Of a DNA stretch of 64,000 nt, positions 22,621 through 33,800 are shown in pieces. A program made the position numbers and the translations under genes. The stretch spans positions 1,984,001 to 2,048,000 of the forward strand of contig JAKSXM010000156.1 in the NCBI GenBank assembly GCA_022575985.1. Direction: 5' to 3'. The notes under the pieces are model-generated. The model was given only the letters and a program-made list of their open reading frames with translations. It was not told where the DNA came from and made no database searches. The DNA is from Anagrus nilaparvatae (taxonomy: Eukaryota > Arthropoda > Insecta > Hymenoptera > Mymaridae). Each line of letters starts with the position of its first letter. Position 1 is the first letter of the stretch.

Positions 22621-23691
22621 TGAATTATATACCGGCAAGCTAGAGACCCTACATTACCAAAAACGATTTCGGAGTCGTTGTTGATGGTTGTTGCTGTGAA
22701 AGTCGTTTAAAAGTATTAGAAAATAATTAAATAATATTTAAATTAACTATTTTTATTTTCGTAATACAAATATTGTGTAAAAAATGGTAAATTATTAGTG
22801 AGTTCAGTTATTTATTCAGAAGATGACTTTTTTAATATAGTGTCTCAAAATGGCTGAAATAAAGCATGAAATTTTGAAATGAACATGCATTGATGATTTA
22901 CTTATGTTTCTTGGTCAAATAAAAAAGTTCAAGTTCATCGTATAGCCTAAAAAGTGAAGTTAATTTTCAGTGCTAAGAAAATAAAAACAGGATATACGAG
23001 CAAAGATTATTCTAACTTTTTTTTATTTTTGGTTAAATATTTATCAGGGTGAAGACCCTGGTTCACCCTGATATTTATCTCATCACCAACTCCATCTCAA
23101 CTCCAGATGTAAATTATATATGTGTGCATTTGAACCTTTAGAAAATAAGTGACATTGATATTTTTCTTGTAAAGATCGCTAAATGGATGTTAGCTTATAA
23201 AATATTAGCTAAAAAGAAAAAGATATAATGTTATTTAAAAGGCACTGGAAATGCATTAACAAGTTAGGAAAATTCATCTGAAAAAAATTCATTTCAGTTT
23301 TTATTCAGAAAAATATGGCTCTTTCAGCTTAATGGATTATAATACGTATTAAAATATGAGCCCAGAGGATGCGGATGCATGCTACAGTATAAAATAGAAT
23401 TTCAAACTCTTTAGATGCTGATGAAGCTCTGGATATAAAGTTTTATAAGTACTTATTTTTTTATTACAATAGATAATATATAATATAATAAATAATAAAG
23501 TTAAATTTTTATAGCTTTAATGCACAAGAATTAGTTGAAAAACAACAACATACTAGTATGCCAAATGTTGTGGAACCAAACTGATACTACGCTAAGTACA
23601 TTCTGCGTACTGACACCTGCTATGAGTAAATTTAAAATCATTATTAGAATGTATTTACAAGTTACTATGTATTTTTTGTTGTTGATTATAA

Positions 23692-24015
<324 letters not shown>

Positions 24016-24769
24016 TTTTTTTTTATAAATTTGTTTGCAGACTTCTAGTGCTGTAACAAAAAAGATTTGAAAAATTTACATCTTTGTTTAGAATTAAAAA
24101 CAACAGTGCCCATACTAATTACTCATAAATACTACACTTGAAATTTTTGAATAAACTATTTGTGTGCTATTAGTATGGGGACCTGTCTAAGCTGCCTGGC
24201 TCTGTTACAATGCTAGAACTGAATTAAAATTTAACTCATTTGTAGATTTTTAAAATTTATCTTGCTATGAAATTAACTTATTTTCTATCATCCTATGACC
24301 TAATAAATTTAAAAACCAAAAACTGCGAAGGATTAATTCTGGATGCAGTACTATATCAAAAAAAGTTGACCGCATTCTCTAACAGTTTGTATGGAAGGAT
24401 CAACAGCGCATAAGCTAGGTCGCTTACATCTAGTATTATTACAGTAAACAGAAGTTTTATTTTTTGTTAAGTTAATAAATATTTTAACTAAAAATAAATA
24501 AATTTGCTTATCAAAAAACTTTAAAAAAATTCTATTTTTATTGATCAATTGTAAATACTTATCTTCTTTTCCTTAATTATCATCCTAATATCCTTTTTTT
24601 TTGAAATGTTAATTAGAAGAAAAAACGTTAACTCCCTGAAAATTTCTGTAATCTCTTGGACATACCTTTGGGATGAAAATGAACCTCTAGAGAGAAAGCT
24701 GATACCATGGAGATTTTTAATTTTTCACCTTAAACTATTTTCCGAGTTTTCAAGATGTCGGAATAAAAA

Positions 24770-25080
24770 ACATTAAAAAGAACTTTCTACATTACCTGGG
24801 GTTTTCTGGGGTTGAAAAAAACGTTTTTATGAGTTAACATTTTATTTTTTCCACCCAGCATATTTTTCAATATGGTTAAAAAAATCATAAGAAAAGGAAC
24901 TTTATACATTACCTGGGGGTTTTAGAGTTTTACCAAAATTTTTTTATGAGTGAAAATTTTAATTTTTTTACTCCAGCATATTTTCCGATTTTCCATGATG
25001 GTGCAAAAAATCATAAAAAAAAGAACTATCTACATTGGGGTTTTCGAGGTTGAGAAAAACGTTTTTGTGAATATTGTAAA
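24770..25080 (+). repeat. ~115 bp tandem units at inner edge of left arm
   Basis: Units carry ACATTACCTGGGGTTTTCTG, GTTTTTATGAGT, AATTTTTTTACTCCAGCATA and TTTTCCGATTTTCCA. About three units here against about seven at 36765-37560, so array length differs between the two arms. Confidence 0.8.
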
Positions 25081-25084
25081 AAAT

Positions 25085-25505
25085 ATGAATTTAAACATGG
25101 GTATATAGCGCGCACGTAAATAAATTGGAATAGGTACCTACACGTTTTGCGGGGCCTGTATATACATGTTTTGAGGGACTTATATCTATAGGTATATGTT
25201 TTACGGAACTCGAGTATATTTTTTATGCATAATATCTACCGACAGTTGTTTTTATTGTTTACAAAAATTATTATTTACTAACGAAAATTTTGCTTATTAT
25301 AAATATATTTAATCTTTTTATTAAATTTAAAATATATTATAAAGTATAAACGCAGTAATTATTATTAAAGTTATATAACTTATAAGTTATATTATATTAT
25401 ATACCTTATTTTGTTGTACAATAATGTAAGTATTTAATCCTCTGTTACAACAATTATTATTTATTTAAGTACAGTTTAATTATAATTACTTTTTATTATT
25501 AGCTT
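25085..25505. other. AT-rich stretch upstream of exon 1
   Basis: Between the left arm and the candidate first exon. 25130-25215 has three loose copies of a GTATATACATGTTTTG-like word. It may include the promoter, but no element can be singled out with confidence. Confidence 0.3.
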
Positions 25506-25515
25506 TAAATAGAAA

Positions 25516-25653
25516 ATGGTTAAAAGGAAATCCGTAAAACAATATTTGCAGGAGCGTATGGATTTGCTGGCAAATTTGATAGCAGATTATATTGAAGTGT
25601 CTAGCATTCATGAAGCTGATTTATTAGTTAAAAAAGCTGAAATACACAAAAAG
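25516..25653 (+). CDS. candidate first coding exon of transposase
   Basis: ATG at 25516 opens 46 codons (MVKRKSVKQYLQERMDLLAN, then LIADYIEVSSIHEADLLVKK and AEIHKK) ending at AAG|GTATAT, a good donor, phase 0. The amino-acid mix is far from random AT-rich translation. It would join in frame to the phase-0 acceptor AAG|GTTTGC at 30897/30898, giving a ~5.2 kb intron. Further exons between them cannot be excluded. No domain recognised; helical and basic. Confidence 0.5.
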
Positions 25654-25914
25654 GTATATAATTTTGCATTATTCAAGTGTTAAATTCTAAATTATTCGGA
25701 AAAAAAAATTGTTACTCAAGATTTGTAAATATTTGATACGTATAACTAATTACTATTTGATACGCATAATAGTACTGGTTTCGAAGAAATGATGATTATT
25801 GATGTGATGTTTAATGAATCTATATCATGTAGCTTAGAATTGTGCTAATATAAAAGATTAGTCATAAAAAATATTATTTATTTGAGTAGCAGTTATAAAA
25901 AAAAAGAAATATTT

Positions 25915-27260
25915 TTACTAAGCTTGTCGAGCGAAGAAATTTTATTTTCAAAAAAATAAAATGTTTGATCATTTTTCTTCTATAATAGATACTATCTTCA
26001 GATTTGCAGGAATAGATCTAATGGTTGGTTATCAAAAGAGGAAGTATTGGTTATTTGTCCATCAACTATAGTTTTAAATATCACTTCTCAATAAATATTC
26101 TTAGATATAGTGTTTTCCGAACAATGAAATTTTATTTTCAAGATATTAAATTATTGATAATTTGTCTACTAGAATAGATACTAACTTAAGATTTTCAGGA
26201 ATAGTCCTAATGATTGACTATCAAAACATGGAGTAATAACTATTTTTCTATCAGCTATATTTTTAAATTTCATTTCTCAAAAATCATTCTTAAAAATGAA
26301 ATAAAATAAAAATATATATATTTTTAAGAATGATTTTTGAGAAATGAAATTTAAAAGTAGAGTTGATAGAAAAATAATTATTACTCCATCTTTTGATAGC
26401 CAATCATTAGGACTATTCCTGAAAATCTTAAGTTAGTATCTATTCTTGAAGAAAAATTATCAATAAAAAAAAGAAATATTTTTACTAAGCTTGTCGAGCG
26501 AAGAAATTTTATTTTCAAAAAAATTAAATGATTGATAAATTTTCTTGTATGACAGATACTAACTTAAGATTTTCAGGAATAAATCTAATGGTTGGTTATC
26601 AAAAGAGGAAGTATTGATTATTTGTCCATCAACTATAGTTTTAAATATCACTTCTCAAAAAATATTCTTAGATATAGTGTTTTCCGAACAATGAAATTTT
26701 ATTTTCAAGATATTAAATTATTGATAATTTGTCTACTAGAATAGATACTAACTTAAGATTTTTAGGAATAGTCCTAATGATTGGCTATCAAAAGATGGAG
26801 TAATAATTATTTTTCTATCAACTCTACTTTTAAATTTCATTTCTCACAAATCATTCTTAAAAATGAAATAAAATAAAAATATATATATTTTTAAGAATGA
26901 TTTTTGAGAAATGAAATTTAAAAATATAGCTGATAGAAAAATAGTTATTACTCCATGTTTTGATAGTCAATCATTAGGACTATTCCTGAAAATCTTAAGT
27001 TAGTATCTATTCTAGTAGACAAATTATCAATAATTTAATATCTTGAAAATAAAATTTCATTGTTCGCAAAACACTATATCTAAGAATATTTATTGAGAAG
27101 AGAAACTATAGTTGATAGACAAATAATGAATGCTTCCTCTTTTGATAGCCAACCATTAGATTTATTCCTGAAAATCTTAAGTTAGTATCTGTCATACAAG
27201 AAAATTTATCAATCATTTAATTTTTTTGAAAATAACATTTCTTCGCTCGACAAGAACTAT
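25915..27260. repeat. compound palindrome (four ~350 bp inverted/direct blocks)
   Basis: A ~370-bp block starting AAGCTTGTCGAGCGAAGAAA at 25920 is followed by an inverted partial copy (to ~26460), then a second direct copy from 26478, then a full inverted copy ending near 27255. Hinges are AAAATATATATATTTTTAAG at about 26310 and 26880. Shared words: TAATTATTTTTCTATCAACT, CCTGAAAATCTTAAGTTAGT. It lies in the long intron of the transposase gene. Confidence 0.85.
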
Positions 27261-27839
27261 TTTTCAGAATAATTGCTGAAAACTGAATTTTAAAACTAGA
27301 ACTGATAGACAAAAATAATTATTGCTTTCTCTTTTTATACCCAGCTATTAGGACTATTTATGAAAATCTGAAGTTAGTAACTCGTACAGAAAAATAAATA
27401 TGAATATTATTTAATCAAATAAAATGTCATCTTTCGAAATGAACTATATTTAAATATCTGCGTTGATTATTGAAATTTTTATACTACATTAGTTTGAAAA
27501 ATAATGATTTTTTCCTGTTTTTATGGGAAGTAGTTTGGACTATTTCTGAAAAGTTTTATCAGTACAAGACATGTTATTATGTATTATAATTGGGGTATAA
27601 GAGTTTTTCTTATGATTGATTGTCGGTCTCAAGAGACAGACATTAAGGAAGAGAATTTAAACTTCCTAAAAAATAAAAAATAAATGGAAATGTTTTTTTT
27701 TTTTTTATTCTTGAATATATTATTTAAGGTATTTTTATCATTATAAAATTTATTTGTCCTATCTTTACCTATTAAGTCTGAAGGCATTATACTCCAGTCA
27801 AATCGCGGTTTAGGATGTGTTTTCACTGGCCAACATGAG

Positions 27840-28620
27840 ATTTGCTATGATATATGTTTTTTGGGTCGCTAATCTCGAAAATGGGGGTCTTTTCCGGGAA
27901 ATATTTTCGGAACGCCCTTAAATTTGCAAAAACTGCCTTTAAAAAGGGTTTTTTTTAAATAAAAATTAGCAAACTGAGTTACTTGATTTAGCCAAGAATT
28001 TGTCTAGGGTTTTTTGGATCGTTGATCAAGAATTTGAGGTAATTTTTTATGAATAATTAATATTTCACCCTTAAAGTAGCAAAAACAACCCCCTAAAACG
28101 AGTTTAATTTGGTTTAAAAACCAACTCTTTTTACTTAGGGATCATTATTTTATTTAAAATTCTTGCGTATAAAATACTTTTTTGTTGTGGTTTACAAACT
28201 TTTACAAATACTTTCTTGTTGTAGACACGTTAATAAGGCCTTCGGACTTAAAGGGTTAAGAGAGTGAAAACCGTAGGCTGAATTACGGGAGGCACGCAGG
28301 AGCGCTCCCCCCCTAATATTTCTGCATTACCATATAAAATACACATAAATTTTTTTATATACGCTGCCCCCCCCCCCAAACGTGTTTAGCCACCCCAAAA
28401 AATTTTCTGAAATCTCACGCGTGGGGGAGGGGAACTTACCCAATCGATAAATTATCGTTTTTATCATGCAAACATTAAATAAAACTTTTTATAAAAACTT
28501 ATAACCGGTTTGTGTAAACACAACCTAAATGCATGGAACATGTTTACTTCCAAATGAGGACTAGATATAATACAAATGTTGTTCAACATTACAATACAAT
28601 TCGCTATATTTATAATTTTT
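27840..28620. repeat. dispersed repeat segment in intron
   Basis: 27857-27895 (TTTTGGGTCGCTAATCTCGA, AAATGGGGG) belongs to the dispersed GTCGCT family. 28498-28550 (ACTTATAACCGG, ACAACCTAAATGCATGGAA) recurs inverted at 49920-49965, together with related sequence between. 28310-28440 has C-rich runs. No gene. Confidence 0.6.
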
Positions 28621-28639
28621 AATTATCACCTTACTAGTT

Positions 28640-28795
28640 GTTAAGATTCTAAACCCAAACTATTTTGATTCCCTAAATCTGAATTATTCCAAGTCCCTGA
28701 ACCTGAATTATTCCAAGTCCCTAAATCGATATTATTCTAAGTCCATAAACCTGTATTATCTTAAGTCCTTAAGCCTAGATTTTTCAAAGTCTTTT
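28640..28795. repeat. 24-bp minisatellite
   Basis: Five to six copies of CCCTGAACCTGAATTATTCC + AAGT, diverging rightwards (CCATAAACCTGTATTATCTT + AAGT). Confidence 0.85.
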
Positions 28796-28847
28796 AAAAG
28801 TATTTTATTTATTTATATATACTTACCTAATTATTCTAAGTCTTATT

Positions 28848-29025
28848 TGACCCCCCCCCCCTTAAAAAGGACAAATTTGACCCCCCCCCCTTAAATAGGA
28901 CAAATTTGACCCCCCCCCTTTAAAAAGGACAAATTTGACCCCCCCCCCCCTTAAATAGGACAAATTTGACCCCCCCCCCCCTTAAAAAGGACAAATTTGA
29001 CCCCCCCCCCCCTTAATTTTCAAGT
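28848..29025. repeat. C-tract minisatellite, ~29-31 bp unit
   Basis: Six units of AAATTTGACCCCCCCCCC with TTAAAAAGGAC or TTAAATAGGAC. Variation is mainly in C-run length (9-13). Unusual base composition for this locus; strand-biased poly(C) could form i-motif/G-quadruplex structures. Confidence 0.9.
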
Positions 29026-29029
29026 TCTG

Positions 29030-30540
29030 AAGTACCCCCCTCCCTATAAACATGTTCCATGTTAAAATGAACCCCTTCCTGGTATTAGTGCAACGAAAAT
29101 TGTGATTTTTATCAAAAAAATGTTACAATGTATAAAGTTTTTTTTAATTAACCGAAAATCTGATAGTATTTCAAAAAAAATTATACATTACTAATATTAA
29201 GTATTTTAGTTGACAAATAAATTGATTTCTTTCTTATTTTTGTACGATGAATACGAGATGAGATATAGCCTGGCAAAAATAGTTGTTTAACGAAAAATGA
29301 AGAAACCGGATCGTTCTGGTGTAAATATCTAGGGAAATATTGCTTCCACAAAAAAAACGATTCAAACAGATTATATTTCTATCTCTTTTTTTAAAACAGT
29401 ATTACATTTCTCATATAATCCATTGAAAAAAGGGTCATACCCGTCAGAACAAGGTTGCAGATTTCGTATCTTCTAGGTTTTCGGAGTTGCTAATTCCGAA
29501 AATCGGAGTCCATGACTTTGAAAATGTTGGAAGTCACCCATAAAAATTAAAAAAATACCCCCTTTTGGGGGGTACTTTGGACTTATCACAATATAAAGCT
29601 CATACATGCTTATAATCTTCATGTTTCAAACCGAGCATTTTATAATTAACCAATTAAGTATATGTTTAATTATCTAGGGGTCAACCAGGCGGTGAAATTC
29701 ACCCTTAAAAAGACATTATGAGAAAAACCCTACAAACAAATTATTTTTTTTGACTTGTTTCTTCAGTTACTATTGTTCGGAAATGTTGAAGCTAAAAAAA
29801 AATGTTTTATAACCCATCCAAAAGGTTTAAACCACCCTCAGCTACCCTTAAAATCCCTTCATTCTTTAGCATTAAATGAAAATGTTTCATTTATTGTAAC
29901 TACATTACTTTATGCTTTCGGGGCTGCTGATTTCGAAAATTAGGGCCCCGAAGCTTCAAAATCATGGGAACACCTCTACGAATAGAGTACCAACCCATTT
30001 TTGGGATTTTTCGCACTTATGTCAATAAAAATTTTAAAAATATTAAAAAACTGCTTTTTTTACTAAAGTTTTTTCATTCATTTAAAATATCTGTGATCAA
30101 TGTTTTACTTATTCAGGGGTTCAGGTGGGGGGGGGGGGTTGAATACCAAGCCTAAATTAGCGTTTTGTGAGAACATCTTTTAAAACTTTTGTTTAACTAC
30201 TTTTTTCTTATGTAACTATCTAATTACCATTCTGTAAGTATTAAAAAAATTGTAGTTATATATTTATAATTAATTTTGAGGTAGAATACATTGGAAATTT
30301 GAGAGGAGGCAAAATAAAAATATTAATAATTGATTCATTTAAATGTTATATTACTCTGATTTGCTATATATTAATATATTATGTTATTTATCTATTTATT
30401 ACTTGCTATTATTGACTAAGTTCTAATTATCGAATACTATTGCTTGTACTACTGTACTTACTACTACTATTATTGTGCTGCTAACTTTTATATTATTATT
30501 GCATATACAAAATATTAATAAAAATTTTATACTTTTATAT
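29030..30540. other. intron interior; two dispersed-family copies
   Basis: 29474-29515 and 29913-29950 hold GTTTTCGGAGTTGCTAATTC- and GCTTTCGGGGCTGCTGATTT-like blocks of the dispersed family. The ~60-codon open frames here overlap these repeats and are not credible genes. 30300-30540 is simple AT-rich sequence. Confidence 0.45.
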
Positions 30541-30559
30541 TGTATCTATATTCTGCTAT

Positions 30560-30645
30560 AATGCTACATTGTTATAATTATGTATCAAATTTTGTTTTTG
30601 GACAAATAAAATAACATTTACATTTACATTTACATTTTTTTAAAA
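30560..30645 (+). mobile_element. probable LINE 3' tail
   Basis: TTTTTGGACAAATAAAATAA followed by (CATTTA)n. The AATAAA-like word with a short tandem tail is typical of 3' ends of non-LTR elements. No coding part remains next to it. Confidence 0.4.
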
Positions 30646-30897
30646 TTAATAACATTCTTTTAATAGCAACATTTTTTAATACCATCCCTAACCCATGCGT
30701 TTTGACTGGCGTGTTTAGCAAAAGACGATTCTGGCTTATTTTAATCTTGATAATAGTATTAAATTGGTTTAATAATTATCATACTAGTTTCATTTAAGCA
30801 AATCATGAGTTACAATTTTATAAAACTTGATATAATTATGCGAATAATAAATATTTATATTTATAATGAAAAATTTTTTATTTTCCTTTTTTTTAAG

Positions 30898-33800
30898 GTT
30901 TGCAGCCGATTGAAAATACCATTTACCAAATTTGTAAGCAACGACATACGCAGTTTATGGAATAGCACAGAAAAAAATAATTTGAGAATTTTAGTAGAAC
31001 AACTAATACCTAAAAATAATAATATTAATCATATTCCACTTTTGATACCAACAAAACAATTAACTTACATTAACAAAAAAAATGAAGGCTTAAATAATCA
31101 GGAAGCTAATAATAAAAGTCTTGAAACTGGAATACAAGAAACTAAAAACTCCGATAAATTATTATTTGAACAATTGAGTCAAACTAATGAAGAAAATCAA
31201 ATAAAAAAAGTTCACGATGACAACAATAATAATGATTTAGAAAATAATTTAAATAAAATGAGCAATGTTGATGATGAACATACAAATTTAATAATAATAA
31301 AAAATAATTTATTAGAAAACAATGATGATTACATTTCTATTCCTTTAGAAGATGATATCATTGGAAAATTTTCTCGAGGTGAAACACATTTAATTTTGAA
31401 AAATTCATACGTACCCTTAATATCTGATAACTTCGAAACATTAAAAACACTTCAATTTATTGATTCCCAAGTAATTGATTGTTTTGGAATAATTAAAGAA
31501 AAAAGTTGGAATAACACATACTGTTGTCCGTCTGAAATGAATGCAGTTATAATTGGCGAACATTCTTTTTCTAATGATTCATTTAATCTATTCAAAAATT
31601 TAAAAAATTTCTCTGGAAAAATTATGATGCCATATTATATCAAACGACATTGGAATTTATTAATAATTGATTTCTCAAATCATAAGCTTATGATAATTGA
31701 TCCTATAAAAATAGTTGCAAAAGCAAATTATTTGGGAGAAAACATCGAAGAAGCGGAACGCGTTTGTAAACGTTTTAATGATTATGCCGCTCTAATGTCT
31801 TATGAAAATAAGTTTGAATTGGTTTATTTTCAAGGTAAACGGCCTTATCAACAAGATGGCGTAAATTGCGGATGTTACACTATGTACTTTATGAATGCTT
31901 TTGCAAATAACGAAAATTTAGATTTGAATTTTGATCCAAATACTTACAGGGACTATGTTACGGATTTAATTCTTAACAACTGTGAAATAAATGTAACAGA
32001 TACAATAATTCCAAAGACAACTATTAGTAATCCTAATATTGATACTGCAGACATAAACTGCATCAATACATCAGTAAACATGGCATTCTCCTCTTTTGGC
32101 AATAATTTATCAAATAGTTTAGGAAATGATTTAAAATTATCAGAATATGTTTCTATCATGGGAAATTTATCAAATGAAGTAAATGGATCATTTTCTTCTG
32201 TTAATGAGTTTGATAAATTAAATACTTCAAACTCAAATTCTTCTCATAATTTAATTGATTTTCCTGATAATAGTATAAAATCGGAAATAACAGCAGCAGT
32301 TGAAGAAGGTGTAGGTACAGCAACTAAAATATTTCAGGTTGAAAAAGGAAATATTAAATTAGAAGAAAAAGATGATGACACTTTTGATCAAAGTATGGAT
32401 TCTTCGTATCATGAATCATTGTCTGAAGAAAGCGAAGAAGAAGATGATGATATTCAATCTGATGAAAACGAATCAAGAGATAAATATTTATTTCCAAAAG
32501 AAAGAAAAACACGATATAATATTTACATTACAGATGCCACTGTTACGAAATATGTTTTAGATATGGAATATCCGGGGATAACATTTAATGAATCTTTGAG
32601 AAAATACTTTAATCATATTTTAAGTGAATTAGAACTTTATAGGGGTTGTCCGTTAGGATTTAAATCTAGTGGGCGCAAATTAAATTATGGACTTGTTTTT
32701 TATGCTAAATGTAATTACCCAAGTCATGATCAATGCTTTAAATTTAAAGTTGCTGAAGTCATTAAAGGAAATTATCACATATCAGTATATGGGAATGAAT
32801 GTGAACATATTATTCACAAAGGTCCTGCAATTTTTAATAAATGTTCTGGCTTGGAAAGAAAAGTAGTAGAGAATGAAATACAAAATGTTAGTCCCAGAGA
32901 TTACCATCTTGATCAAATGAAATTTTGTGATAATGAAATAGCCAAAGAAGGAAATTTTCAAAAACTAAGAAACTTAGGAACCTATCAGAAAATTAAATCT
33001 CAATCTAACTGTAAAAAAGATACAAATGGTATCAGATCTTCTCATTTACAAGATTTGTTTCAAAAATGGTGTGATAACAATATGTCTGGGGATCCTTATC
33101 TGAGGTACGTATCCCTGCCCGTATATGCTGCAATGTATTCCAAACAGCAATTAAATTTAGTAGAAGAAGATGATGATATTGCTCATTTAGACGCAACTGG
33201 TACAGTTGTTGCCACACCAAATGGCATTGAATGTAAGAAAATTCTATATTATGCTTTAGTTATAAATAAAAATGGTCGAGTAATACCCCAAGCTGAATTA
33301 ATAAGTAGTGACCACGATGCTATGGTTATAGGAAATTTTATAAACCAATATTTATTTTTTATTAAATCACAAGGATTTCGTTCACCATTTTTTAAAATAA
33401 TTTGTACAGACTGGAGTTGGGCCATTATGAATGCAATTTTGAAACAAATAAATTACATGAGACCTTTAGATTATTTAAATATGTGTCACAATTACTTAAC
33501 TAAAAAGGATCCCTTTCCAAATGACATAGTTTTTCTTCATGCTTGTATTAATCATATTCAAAGCAGAGTAAAAAAAATGGCATTAAATTATCCAAGCATT
33601 CCCAGAAAACTCATATTAGAATTAATGGGTATTCTAATACAGTGTCAAAATTTAGAGGATCTTGATAAAGCTTATGAATGCATTGTTCGTATCTTTACAA
33701 GTAAAAATATAACTGATGTTAAAAAAAGTTTTATAGAAATTCATGAGATTCAAAAAAAAATTGACCCTGCAGCAATACTTATTACGGGTAACGAACAAGA

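Noticed and set aside
28848..29025. CRISPR-like array of repeats and spacers
   Set aside because: Units are contiguous tandem copies without unique spacers, inside a eukaryotic transposon.
30805..30897. ATG 30805 as the native start of the transposase
   Set aside because: The first ~31 codons are Ile/Phe/Tyr-rich and end in a polypyrimidine tract with AAG acceptor, so they look intronic; not fully excluded.
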